Positions 21,121-33,366 of a stretch of DNA of 64,000 bases are shown piece by piece; positions within the stretch are counted from its first letter, which is position 1, and each line of letters starts with the position of its first letter. Location: NCBI GenBank assembly GCA_027604505.1, contig JADIIX010000020.1:111209-175208 (forward strand). Reading direction: 5' to 3'. The notes below the pieces were generated by a model that was not told the DNA's origin, ran no database searches, and saw nothing but the letters and a program-made list of their open reading frames with translations. Made by a program: the position numbers and the translations under genes. Source of the DNA: Gonapodya sp. JEL0774 (lineage: Eukaryota > Monoblepharomycota > Monoblepharidomycetes > Monoblepharidales > Gonapodyaceae).

Positions 21121-24100
21121 TCAATTGCGGTACAGTATTGGAAGAGTGTTGACATCATATTGCCCCCTCTCAGCCTCCATAATTGAATTAAAGATCATGC
21201 TTTCCAACATCCCTTCCAGCGCGTCTTGAAACCATTCCACACTATGAAAGGTTGAAAGTCTATTAAATCATTTGAATCGGGAAGTTCTTTCGATGTTCTG
21301 GAACTCACTTGATCGCCTTCTCAAAATGGGCTCGTCCATTTGGAACCTCCGCCGCTTCAAAATCGATCGCAGAGTCTGCTTGCTTTAGTTGGTTGAAGAA
21401 AGTGGGTACTTCACCCTGCAGATCAACTAGGATGGTGTCAATGTCTAGCTCCGTGGAAATTGCGTCGATGAGACTAATCAGAACTGATTCAACTAAGATC
21501 TCCAGACCAGGAATGCGCTAAAAAAAATCCAAAATTATTATTGGTTTCCGTATTGATACAACCGCAGCCTGTGTGAGCGAACCTTCGGATTGCCGTCACG
21601 TTTGTAGTCCATCATTTTAGGTACACAATACGTGTCGGCATGTCGATTTAGTTGCAGGAAGTCAATCAGCTCGTAAGAATCTGCACAGATTGTGAGAAAC
21701 AGCAGGGATGCTTTCGGCTTCACTGTTGATAAAAGGTCGTCGCTGTCACCTTCGATGGATTGGGCTAGGCAACGTTCGATCCATTTCGATCAGGAAATCC
21801 TTTCACACAATCTTGTTTCCGTTATCATACCTGACAATCCTGACAACATCCTTGGCAGTGGAGAATTTGGTCGGTGTGGTTGACGATGCGAATGAGGAAC
21901 AGAAGCAAAAGACTTGTCGAGGCGTGAGCCCACGTAACTGATGGGAGGGAGTGGAGAATACTTGAGAATCCGCAAATCTCGTGATCCAGTTATGTCAAGA
22001 GAAGAGCTTGTTCCGTGTCGCTCCCTGCGAATTTGCTCCGCTGCATGCAGTTTATCTTCATATGCGAGCTGAAATGGAGCAGCCTCTCAATTTTTGAGGG
22101 ACTTTCGGAGGTTTTAACTATCTCACCATCTCATCTTGATTCTCAATTTCGCACGCAACGTCGACAATGTTTACTCTCGATTCCTGTGGCGAACAGAATA
22201 TGACACGGCAGGCCTGCCTCTTCCCAGGCGGCAGAGTTCCAGATTGAGGATATATATGAACCAAACCTGCAGACTATGTCAGAATAGTAATGGAGCAAAC
22301 ACGCGGGATAGAAATTCACCCGGTTTGGTCTGCCATTTGTAGATAATGCTTGTGCAAGAAGAGGTGTTTTCGACGAACACTAAATCCCGCAGAACGACGC
22401 CGACCGGTACTGGTCCATAATCCAAGCGCTCTTTCGATATTTTTGCAATTTGATCTGTCAAGATCAGTTGTTGTTCGAGTGGTATGGATTGGTCTTCCCA
22501 AAGTATCTTTAAACAAATCACGTTACTGAGCTCATTTACTCCGCAGACACCCTCATCGACAGTTGCGTACCTGTTCGTTACCTTGACCCACTAATACAAC
22601 TGTCTTGGTAGTACCGTTATCAAATCGCAGGTCAACTGCAACCTGATGCTCTCGTGGTAAGTTATTCATCTCAAAACGCCGATTCGGAGATCGCACTTTA
22701 TACTTCTTTGCTTCCAGAGGCCGAAAGATCCACTCCAAATTGAAACTTTCACCGGACTTGATCGTTCCAGAAGAACAATTGCAAAAGAAAATTTGTGTGT
22801 GGTAGTTCTCTCGGCTCACCTGCCAAGAGAACATATCAAGTAATCTCAAAGAACTTAAAGAACGTTAGTCATGCGTACTTCCTGCAGCGCCTCGAGCTCA
22901 ACAGTAAAGCGAGCAGGAGCAGACCCTTTGTTCGACAAAGAGAGAATCTACAACAGGCTCCCATTGTCAGAATAACCTGTACTGGCCCTTGCAAAATGGG
23001 CGCAACTCACTTGCTTAGGTGGTGATGTGCATGCAAAAGACACAGGGCGAAAGATATGGTCTTCGCCCTTGAGATGCACGTGTGGTTCATTTTGTCTGAC
23101 GGTGACCCCAGTGAACAGGAGAAGGCACTCTTTCCCTGAGGTCATGGAAATGTGTTCGATTGTGAGACAGAGTGTAGGTCATTGAATTCAAATGATGAGA
23201 AAGGAAGCTTTCCACCCGAGCTCACCAATTGGAGGTGGTCCGTTTTTGATTTTCAGAGTAACAGGAAGCCGATGAAGACCGGTGATTGCATGTGTATACT
23301 TGAGCTCGACCTGAGAAATCTCGTGGGGCGGCAGGGTGCCCATCTGCCATTGTTTGAACGGGTCAAAATGGAATCTAATTAGATACCTAGAAGCTCCCAC
23401 AATAATTCACCTTCGGTGTAACTGAAAAAATGTGATTGTCCGTCACAAAATTATTGGCCAGCTGTTCGTCAGGGTAGTCGCTCTGTTTTGCCCATTCTTC
23501 TACGTCGCTCTGGGAACGACCAAAAGAAAATCTTAGGATCAGTGAACAAACCTTCATGCCAAATATCCAACTCAAATCCGCACCTCAAAATCGTTAGGAA
23601 ACACTAATGCCCACTCAACAGGCACGACGCTCTCATTCTTGAAACAGAGGATCACTGTCGAGGCAATTGCCCTGACGCGTAGAACCACGCAAAACCAGGA
23701 TGAAAAAAGAAACGAGGAAACATGACCAATAAAACGAGTTATATAGACGGTAAAGGGAAAGGTCAATCGATTTCAAGACGTGGTCAAAAGCGTGGAAGTT
23801 TGATCGAATTTGGTAATAATTGGCACGGTGCACTGATTGCTCACCCAACGGATGCTGCTCCAAAATCAAATAGATATGGGTTTCCTTGTTCCTCCTTCAT
23901 TCATTTTTTGGTATTAGTGTCATCAACTTTATAAAATCAATCCAAACTGGATACCTTGGACTTCGTCATTCGTTGAAGATCTTCGTTCAAGCTGGACAGG
24001 CTAAACAAACCCCAAAGAGAGCTCTTGCTCAACCCTTCAAATAATGTGTTATCGCACGACAAAATATATGAAGTTCCCTCAAATACACACCTGCTGCTCG

Positions 24101-27100
24101 AACGTCAGCAATTTGAAGAGACGGGTAAACACCTGTGGCAACGACATCGCATAAGGGTTCTGCTTTTCCACCGGTGACATCCTGTTCTTTGTCTTGCGGT
24201 TTGGGAAGTGTGAGAAATATCGACAGATACACGCCACAACTTTTACAAACCGGTTGCGGAGAGGCAATAGAAGACTGTGTATCGGCATTCACCACGAGAG
24301 CGCATGTGCAGTTGTAGCTTAATAGACTGCCTACCATGAGCCACAAGAGTATCAGTCAGGGGGCTCAATCTCAGGTCTTCGTCCTCTGAGCGGTGGCATT
24401 CATTAGAAAAATTTCGTTTCTCTGATTGATCCGGGTAGTCTGTGCTCGCAGCGGAGACTCGCGTCCGAGAATTCCGAACATTCCGTACATGGAGGGTGTA
24501 ACGGACATCGCAATCACTGGGATTTGTCAGGGAGAGGTCCCCTTCGGCGAGTGAATGAACAAGGATACTTCCAAAGTCAATCAGTCGAGAGTCTGCGGAA
24601 AGTTTGCCGAAGGCTCCATGACCAACGACAGAAACGATCGTGAAGTTTTGATGGTTTACGGACACTGAAAATAGTCATTTGTAGAAATGCATTAATTCAC
24701 GATGACACGAAAAAAAAAAATTGAAACTTACGGTCGGAGATTTCACCGAAGACGCAGGGAATCTTAAGCAAATACTTCAAGGGATGTGTGGGCTGAAAAG
24801 TACATTCAAACGTGACCGATTCATTTGGGGCGAATATTCCACGTTCAGGATTAATCTTTACAAGCGATCGGTATGACGAAGGAACTTTCCACTATCCCGG
24901 GAGGTGAAATTAAGAGTCCAATTCACAGATGACGCGATCGGCCAGCAATGCTCACACAAAAATACACTTTGACCAAAGAAGGATTGTGCACGGAAAACTG
25001 CCGTTCTGATGATAAACCTACACATGTCGGGCGAAACAGAACAATTCCGTTATTCTCAGGCACGAGTCGAGGGGAGCAGCCCGTGCCAGTCACCAGAACG
25101 CTCTGTAGTTTGATTTGATGAGAGTCGTTTAAGAGAAGTGCTGATTCAGTGCTCTTACGTCCTCGGTAACCATGGCGTTGTTGAATGTGCACTTGATGAC
25201 CTCTCTGTACGATTGAGATTCTCTGGGAGAGAATTTGACAACCACGAGCTGAGCGTCACCGTGCTTCAACAAACAACTCGCCGGTTTGATGTCGAATATC
25301 GGAGGACCCTGCTCCCTATCTTTGTCTTGACTCCCAGTCAAGAACAAAACCTTGACGGAGTTGTCACCTTCATTAGCGACTCGAACTGTGCGGTAAACAG
25401 ACTGCAGCGAGTTGCACGACGGCATTTCCACTACTTGAGGTGAGAAAGAGACTTTGGGGATAAAGGTAGTTTCATTTGGGCGGCATGTGCTCCTTTGACC
25501 GCGCATGCTACTTCAGATTTCAGGGTAGGACCTCTGAGGCTGAGGAGAACTCACCCGGAAAACGACGCAACGAGACACCACGGCGGTGTAAATGTATCAT
25601 CGTTGACAAGCCGGAAATTACGCATCGACTTGAAATAGACAAAGCATTCTAGCTGCTGGTGATAAAACGTGTTGTCTGAGCAGGGTCTGAACGAGACGCG
25701 AAACTCGACAATGGAGAGTGGTTGAATGTCACATGATGAAGGTGAGACCGAGAACACCTTGTCGGCACTAGTTTTGAAGTTATGGATGTCAGCACTCTGG
25801 GGAGGTTTCGAGCAACGCCTCCATACAAGTACCAAACGCCGATGACTCACTCATTCAAACTATCAGAGTTGGGTGAGATCCAGACACAGGAAACTGTAAC
25901 CAAAACCATCAAGTACTCAGAGAAGACGACGACTGGTTACGATAACTCGCCTTTTCCCTTTGTGTTGTTGCGGATCCTAACAACTCGAGTTTCCGCGATC
26001 CGGTAGGCAGGCGACGATCCGAAATCTAAGATGTCTTCTAGGAGTGTAACTTCCTTGAATCCACTGGACCCTTCCATGAAGTATTGATCCATCGGGCACG
26101 ATTTCGGGAATTCTGGAACGGGAACACCTTACAAGCTGGTTCTCTAGATGATGCCGAAGCAATTGCTTTTTGAGTGTTGAACTCACTCTTCAATTGATCT
26201 GCGAAGGCTATAGAATTGTTCCGTACTACAAGACTCCCGTTCTCGAGCATCTAGGAGGAAAGGCCGTTCATTAACCCCTTGTCGAGTTCTTAGCGGACAG
26301 AACAATACCTCTTCCATCTGTTCCGGACCCTGGAATCGGACAGCGTGAGTGACCGATGCGCGAATAACGCTGGTAACAACTACTCACGAACTCCCAAACT
26401 CCATTATCTACTCGACTCCAGTAACGCTCTAAATGCCGACTAGTAAAAGTTGCGGGACGTCTTTTTTCATTGTAGCAAGTTCCAATTAAATCCAGAATCT
26501 ATGAGCGTTGTACGATGCTGGTTACCTCTCACTTTGCACACTCAATCATTTGACAACCACACCTGCGGTTCTTGGTGCTCAATTAGACAATAGACTCGAC
26601 GGTGGTAGTTTATCGGCTCCGTGGGACAAAAGCGAATTGTCATTGGTGAAGACGAGCGGGGGCTTAACACCCCAGACGGTTTGTCGAATTTAAAAGTACT
26701 CAGGGAATCCACCATAAACTGATGATGTAGACCGTGCTTCAGTTTTATAATCGTATCAGCAGTGCACCAGGTCAAACGAATACCTGGTATGTTGCAGGAT
26801 ATTCCGATGCGTTGATCACGTGAAATGCGCGGGCGACTACAGTACCACACTGCGCATCATTGAAGTTCACCAGAGTTGGACTAAGCGTCACATGAGGACC
26901 GACTCCAGTCCCTGCAACTCTCAAGCCTACGGCATTGCCCGATAGCGCAGAGATTTCGAAGTATTCTGTGGAGGTAACTCCCGCACAGGTTGGATTGAAC
27001 GACACCTGTTCCAGTAGGAGAATAAGCGACGCAACTACAGTATCCGAAATGGGCAACTCGCCATAAGATCTGTGTGACAGTTAGGTCCTAGAACACCACT

Positions 27101-28318
27101 CGTCCTGGAACAAGTAATTGGGCTTCGAACCTGTGCGTCCATGGATTTCGTACGGAAATTGGCAACGACCTGCAGGTTCCTCACTTTTCAATAAGAAAGG
27201 TTTTATAGGTTCAAACGGCAGAATATACCGACAGGTGACTTGTTCTCGAGTAGAATCTTCCGTTCTGACGTCTTCCCAACAAAAACTTCCCCGAAATCAA
27301 AGTCTTTCGACATTTCTTTGATTGAAATATGCGAAAACTTGCCAATACCGCTTATTTTTAGTCGCTTTGCGACTTTGCTGGTGTGCCATGAGGTCTTGTC
27401 ACCAAATTTGCACACCGCCTCACCGGTTAATACGTGAGCAAGCTGGAATTAAGCAAGAGTTGAGCTAATGAACACAGAACAAATCCATAAAATCAAACAC
27501 ATACTTCTGGTTTGAAAGAAACTGTCAAAGTAACTACCTCCCCGGGATGCATGGCTCCCAAACCCGGAACTATTGTAAACGGATGACTGCATTCCCACTC
27601 AAAAGCGCTCGTGAGTTCCCCAGTGTTATGTAAACTAATGACTTTAGACGTCGTCTCATTGACGGGACACATTCCAAAGTCCAGAGAATCAGCGAAAGTA
27701 ATATTGTGTTCCGGGAGGGAGGCTTTAATTGGCAGATTGAATTTGCCAAATGTCGTATGAAAGGTCACAAAATCTGTGTAGAACTCCTTTGCGAGTGGTC
27801 GAAAGGTAATCTGAATATTCCAACTCATTCCAGCGCTTAAAGTGACAGTTTCAGGAAAATCCATTGTAAAATATCGAGTTCGAGGGAGCTTGTAGCGAAT
27901 TTTCTGAGTCTAGGTCAACAGCTCGATGAATCCCATGCTGATGTTCAATTGTCCGACCAACGCCTGTTCTCACTTTCATGACCACGTTCTTGATGGTGAA
28001 CTGCTTGATGTATTCTCCTCCAGGCTCCCTGGTGAAGCAAACTTCTTGAGACGCAGAACAACTTCCGGACCGGGAATGGGGACTCACCAACGGGTGAATT
28101 TCACAAGCTCGGGAGCATCGATTCCAAATCGACGTCTTCGTTCTGTCAACCAGTGTGAATTGTGTGAAAATAAGCGAGAAGAACCTTTTAATGGCTGGCG
28201 TCACGGACATACCTTGGCGATTGGGCATACCAGTCTCGCTTTCCTTGTCCGCACTTGGGGTCGATAATGCATGTGATTGACGTTCCACATTTGGACCTTT
28301 GGCAGTCGTGCGAAGCAT
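21121..28318 (-). CDS. CFAP65: Cilia- and flagella-associated protein 65 (CFAP65/CCDC108 homologue)
   Basis: Large axonemal protein of the central-pair apparatus, built from repeated ASH/MSP-like immunoglobulin folds. The gene spans 7.2 kb on the minus strand with many short introns, of which only some boundaries are resolved. Diagnostic segments in order: GIDAPELVKFTRW, then REPGGEYIKQFTIKNVVMK, SAGMSWNIQITFRPLAKEFY, FGMCPVNETTSKVISLHNTG, EMSKDFDFGEVFVGKTSERK, LVNFNDAQCGTVVARAFHVI and IKPASCLLKHGDAQLVVVKF. The C-terminal domain runs IPGLEILVESVLISLIDAIS to WFQDALEGMLESMIFNSIM. The order matches CFAP65 from end to end. The start used is the first in-frame ATG (28318). The junction near 28050-28090 does not close in phase with any splice pair I found. 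Confidence 0.85.
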
Positions 28319-28531
28319 GGGGGAATTGCGGTTTATAGTTTGGCCCCGTCTCCCAATAAAAGTGGTGACTCCGCAGCAAGACCTGAAAACAGCCCTGGCC
28401 TGCACTTCCGGTTGAGAAGTCCGGTGCTTCCTGAGACGGTAACCAGGAATGGCTCTCAGTCTTTTAGAGTGAGTTAGTCAGTTTGTCAGAGTGAGTCAGC
28501 TTTGAACAGCTGTTTGTGACTCTGATTTACA
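28319..28531. other. Short gap between CFAP65 start and phosphodiesterase stop
   Basis: About 210 bases, tandem orientation. It contains direct copies of a gtgagt(t/c)ag-like motif at about 28468-28500 and should carry the CFAP65 promoter. No gene seen. Confidence 0.35.
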
Positions 28532-31152
28532 TTATTGATGCAGTTGTACAGTTTTAGACTGCCAGTATGCCTTATTGCTGGCGACATTGCTTATAATCTT
28601 GTCAATTTCCCCTTCCATATAGAGCTTCCATGCATCGAACAGAGGACTGACCACAAATGTAATAAAACCCTGAAACCCAACATTGGCTCGTGTTAAGTTC
28701 AAAGGTGACTCAATAATGATAAGTGCGATCATTTAACTCACAACCTGACACTTCGGTATATCCGTGGTTCCACGATCAAAGAATTGCGAAACGGGCAAGC
28801 CTCTTCGCCGCTCTTCATCTCCCTGATTGAAGAACTCCGTCATTATTTTATCAGTCCATTTCTTGCAAAGCTCCAGGGGCTTTGCTGGGTTGTTCACGTC
28901 TGCACACTTTATTGCCATGTTGAGCAAAATTTTCCGATCCGGGCGACTCTCTGGTCTGATCCCCTCGCCCGTCATCTTAGTTTTAAATCGATTTATCCAC
29001 TCGAAATGCATCGCCATATCCGTTGCAAGGACCATAGAGATTATCGTCTCGCGTACGAGTTTGCGAGCATCGCTGGAGAACGATGCAAGGATGTTACAAT
29101 CGTCATTCTGCATCAACTCAAATGCACTGGCCAGATGAAAATGCTCCCTACAAGTCGCGTATGTTAGTCGTAATTGCTCAAATGAGTGCAATGAGGCACT
29201 CACAGAACTGATTGGTCATTATATCGTATTGCGATTGGGTCCAACGTGGCCATGACAAAGTTGTTGTTTTGACCCGGGTGTTGGTAATCATGAATCATTG
29301 CTGCGATAAGGCCGCCAAACTGCTCCTCCGGTGCCAAGCAATCACACATTTTCGGACGGGTGACATAGAAGTTAATTGAGTGTGTAACATCTGCGGCATG
29401 CACAGAGTTATGGTATGGGTTTTCTTTTTTGTATCCCGCCTCAATATGACACAACCAATTGCGGAATATTCTTTCGGGGATTTTGAACCGGTCGAGGAAG
29501 CCGTGGTACCGCATTATATGGAGTCCCATGAAGTACAAGCCGCGACCTTCCGTAAGCCTGTCCAGCTCAATAACGTCAAACTCAGGGTCCTCAACATTCT
29601 TCAAGTACTCCAATGCTCTTGATCCAAAGGGCAGCATGGAGAAGTCGGCACTTGCATTATGCTCCTTGGTAGTGTACTCGACACTTTCATCAACTCGAAC
29701 CAGCATGGCAGGTGACCTCGCGTCTCCCACACCGTCACCCATAGGTTCATTTTTCACGCTATTCGCAATTGAGCCTGCCTTGCTGTTCGACATCGAACCA
29801 TTCGCGGGTCGTTTACTGTAGTCCATAGGATTCGTTTGGGTTAACAGCATATTGTTTAACCAATCGTGAACCTCCGAATCCACAGGCTTGTCATTCAAGT
29901 TGGGATTGTAAAGTTGGTCGGACGAGAGCAAGACGTGAATAATGAATTCGAGTTGATCTCTGCTAACTTGATCCAGGTTCGCCGACTCCTTCAGCTCTCG
30001 TAGAATTTGAACAACCTTGGTGAGCGGAGCTTCAAGGTCGAGCTCATGAACTTGTTTAGCGTTCCGCACTTGACGTCGCAGTTCCATGTTTGCCAAAAAC
30101 AATGTATGGATGTTTTCGTCACGTTGCACCAGAATAACGGCATTGGATTTAACAAATCGCTCCAGCATCACGAAAACAGCGACGACCATTATGCATGCCA
30201 GAACCAAAATGACTTCATGCGCAGGTCTGATTGCTGGCTCAAGAGCAACCCCGCAAGAGAACGACTGACAGTCTGCACGGAAAAACTGTGACATTGTGAA
30301 AACACAGAGGGCGTAGAGGATCATGAAACATGCCGAGTATATGAGAAGATGCCGCTCAAGTTGTTCATTTCCTGACTGAAGGTAAATGATTAGAAAAGAA
30401 ACGTACCAAAGCACCATGACTATCATGTGTGCTTCTCGTGAGATGAATGTAAGGAAAAAGAACGGAAGAAGTGAAATGTAGACCGGAATGATGGAATTCT
30501 TGTCATACGCAAAAGCGATTCGTGTCGTTTGAAGCACCAAGACGATCCCAATGGCGTAAACGAATGTCATATATGGCCGAATGTTTTCCGACCAACCCAG
30601 GAAGCGCGCTGAGATCAGGATAATGAGGAAGAAAACGTAATGAATGCACATCTGAGTCAAAATCGGGCCTTTGAGAGGATGTCCGCCTCCTTTCAGGCGC
30701 TCTAGCAAGGCACGTCGATAAGACTTGGATTCCACAGAAGTGTTGTCTCCTTCTGACTTTCCGTTCCGTTTGCCACCTTTCCCCAAAATGTCCGTGGCTC
30801 CATATGCAGTAGGCGAATCTGTTGCATTGTTCTGGAGCTGATTGGTTGCGAAGCCAAGATTGAGATTACTGGGCTCCTTGACACCACTTCCCATTCGGCG
30901 AGGAGATGGAGTGGTCTGAGGGCCACCAACTGTTCCAGTCGAATGAGCGTTCCCGGGAGATAGTCTTGCAGCTTGTTGTAGGGTTGTCGTTGGCTTCTTT
31001 TGCCATCCGGCTTGTCGATCAAGCATTGCATTTGATCGAAATGAAGTGTGTGGGGGATGAGGGCTACTACGAGCCTGCACCAGTGGCGATGATGATGGGC
31101 CGTTGGCTACAAATGCACTGCTTCCACTTGCGGGGATTTGAGCCTGGGGCAT
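28532..31152 (-). CDS. Class I cyclic-nucleotide phosphodiesterase with six transmembrane segments
   Basis: Predicted membrane enzyme hydrolysing cAMP and/or cGMP. Three exons (31152-29204, 29147-28745 and 28669-28532) total 2490 nt, 829 residues. Residues 1-165 are disordered. Six hydrophobic segments lie at about 168-187, 192-214, 221-237, 241-259, 268-288 and 311-334. A coiled linker (NMELRRQVRNAKQVHELDLE) leads to a conserved pre-catalytic helix (LEFIIHVLLSSDQLYNPNL). The class I HD domain follows, with HNSVHAADV at 581 and the metal motif MIHDYQHPGQNN around 621, then SVLEHFHLASAFEL, the third metal-ligand segment KCADVNNPAKP, and Q-x-x-F...GFITFVVSPLF. No lysine sits where a retinal Schiff base would be expected, so it is not an obvious rhodopsin fusion. 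A further 5' exon is possible. Confidence 0.85.
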
Positions 31153-31581
31153 TGCGTTCTTTGAGGTGATGTAGGTGTAAAGTGACAGGTCCTTGCTCGT
31201 GACCCCTGCTTCTGCTGGTGCAGTGATGGGTACCTCGATGGTTTACCGGAAATGAATGGCGCCAACTGCCCAATGATTCGAGGTTTCCAAATGGCCTCCG
31301 ATTCAGGCAGCCCGCTCTGAATCGTCGATTTTGGTCGAGTTGTCAAGGCTCCAGCCCTTCCCAAACCCCGTTTCCCATGTGCACATAAAAGACACTGAGT
31401 TTATTTTATACTACAGAAGCTGGTCACTACTTCTTGCCCTCGCAACATCTACAAATTCAGAAGAACGAATTAGCTCCCGGACCCGACCGCCCAAGGTCAG
31501 CAAATGGGTTTGTTTGGGGGGTACCACCCGCGGCTTGCCGCAAGAACGGGTTTGCGGAGCTGGATGAAACGGGACAAAGAA
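31153..31581. other. Upstream region of the phosphodiesterase gene
   Basis: 429 bases between the phosphodiesterase ATG and the ArfGAP stop. On the minus strand a frame at about 31364-31190 (STIQSGLPESEAIWKPRIIG) is open and coding-like, but is not in the frame of the downstream start. It could be an upstream exon or 5' UTR. Otherwise nothing recognised. Confidence 0.35.
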
Positions 31582-33240
31582 TTATTTAGGGTAAGATTGA
31601 GTCACGTTTGAACAAGTAAACACTTGCGTCGAAGGTGGTGGGAAGTTAGGTTGGGGGACCCCAAAGTTGTTCAGCTGTGTAACTGGAGGCTGCTGAGATG
31701 GAAAGGGGAAAGTCTTCTGTTGGTTCATTGCGGATTGCATCTGAGGCAGTTGGTTGAATGCATTCGCTCCGACTTGCAACCCAAAATTTGGCAGATTCAT
31801 TGTCATTCCTGGAGCATGCGCGCTTGTTCCGAAGCTGGAGGAGGGGTAGCTATTTCCAACGCCAAAAAATCCAAAAGAAGATGAGCCCGATGCTCCTGTG
31901 CTGTTCGGTAAGGCACCGAACATTGGTTGCTGAGGTGGTGCCTGTTGATAAAGGGATAGAATGGCATCCTTCTTTGCCCTTTTCTGATCTTCATTCATAT
32001 CTGACGCCCCTGCACACAAAAGAAATCGTCCAGTCACGAGGAATGTACCTCAGCGTTTCAGAAATAAACCACGAACCGATTAGGGACATGTCCGTTAGAC
32101 CATTGGGAGCTCCAAAAGCTTGTTGTGGCACAGGAATTGGATTTCCCCCGAATGGCGAAGAATATAGAGGCTGCTGGGGAGATGGCGTTGGACTGGCAAA
32201 AATATCGAGGAGTTCATTCAAGGGATTTGAAGGTGCGGCTGGCGCTGGTGAAACCTGTTTCATCACTACATGCGATGAGGCCAAGTTTTGCACCTGAGCT
32301 GTTGCTGTCGGTGCTGAAGTTGGCGGAGGTTGGGAATGCCTTGCTTGTGAAGCAGCGGTTTGTGGCGTTGATTCCGCTCCTCCGTTTGCAACCCCACCCA
32401 TTCCAATGAGCGCTTCAATGGCCGTCTCAAGAGAGCCATGGACTTGCTTTAAAGCTCGGATATTCTGAGCGACATTGGTGAAGCCCATATCTTTGAGTTT
32501 GCCGATTTGAGCGGCGTATTTGCGCTCGTAATCAATGGAATCGGATCTTGTGGCCTTCGAGCACATGAGGCGGAAAGATCAATTTTCTTTTCCAGTCTGC
32601 TTCTTACCTGCAACCTCCACACTCACTGAGCTTGATGACGACGTCCCATTTGAGGAATCCTGATTGTCGAGATTCATGAACTTCTTCTGTTCATACTTCT
32701 GTCGAATATAGTGCTCCATATCACTAATAGAGATTGGACACATTACTAAGAACACACTTTATGAGTATCAAGAACGGCACTCACGAGTCACTTTGAGTGG
32801 GGGCGGGTGGTACTTTGGCTTGTTGCAAGATGTACCGGGCATTCACTCTGGAATTACCCATCTGCGACATAAATTCGACCGCTTCGGGAGTCCACGAATC
32901 CAACGTGAGTGACTTGACTTTTGAAACATGAGTTCCCATCTTGCGGTGGAGGCCTTGTGTTTGTGTCAGAATAATACCACGATCTAAAGCCAGCTAAAGA
33001 AGTTTCCTACCTCCACATCTGATGCACAAAAAGCATCCGATATTTATGCTCGCCCAGCGGGGACCTGAATGCGAGATGGGCCTCAAATCGTGAGCAATGT
33101 TGGACAGTCAAGTGACACCGACCTTTGCAACCACAATCAGCACAGATCTGGTTTGAAGAATCACTGGCAATGATCTCCTGTAGCCTCTTAATGTTTGCCT
33201 CGTCCTGCTTGCGCTTCTCTCTTTCACTCATGTTACTCAT
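31582..33240 (-). CDS. ArfGAP-domain protein with UBA-like domain
   Basis: GTPase-activating protein for Arf in vesicle traffic. Read from 33240 (MSNMSEREKRKQDEANIKRL) the ArfGAP zinc finger is assembled over introns: CADCGCK, then [20 protein letters not shown], then HRKMGTHVSKVKSLTLDSW and GNSRVNARYIL. These show the CxxC...CxxC ligands and the catalytic arginine region. A UBA-like segment follows (IGKLKDMGFTNVAQNIRALK). The C-terminal half is low in complexity, Pro/Gln/Gly/Phe-rich, and carries KRAKKDAILSLYQQ, a motif typical of the Age2/SMAP group. The ending is SNVTQSYPK. Length and layout resemble fungal Gts1/Age2-type ArfGAPs; which of these is the orthologue is uncertain. Confidence 0.82.
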
Positions 33241-33366
33241 CTTCAACTTATTGTGGTCGGATGAGAATTTGCCCTGCCTTCGCAAATCTCCGAACCCTGC
33301 ATTATATATTTGCATCAATACAAATGCGTTTTATCCTTTGTCTGTGCATATCCCGAAACAGAAGCA

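Noticed and set aside
30086-30291. Possible retinal-binding rhodopsin module in the phosphodiesterase
   Set aside because: Six rather than seven helices are visible, and no lysine sits within a helix core where the Schiff base would form.
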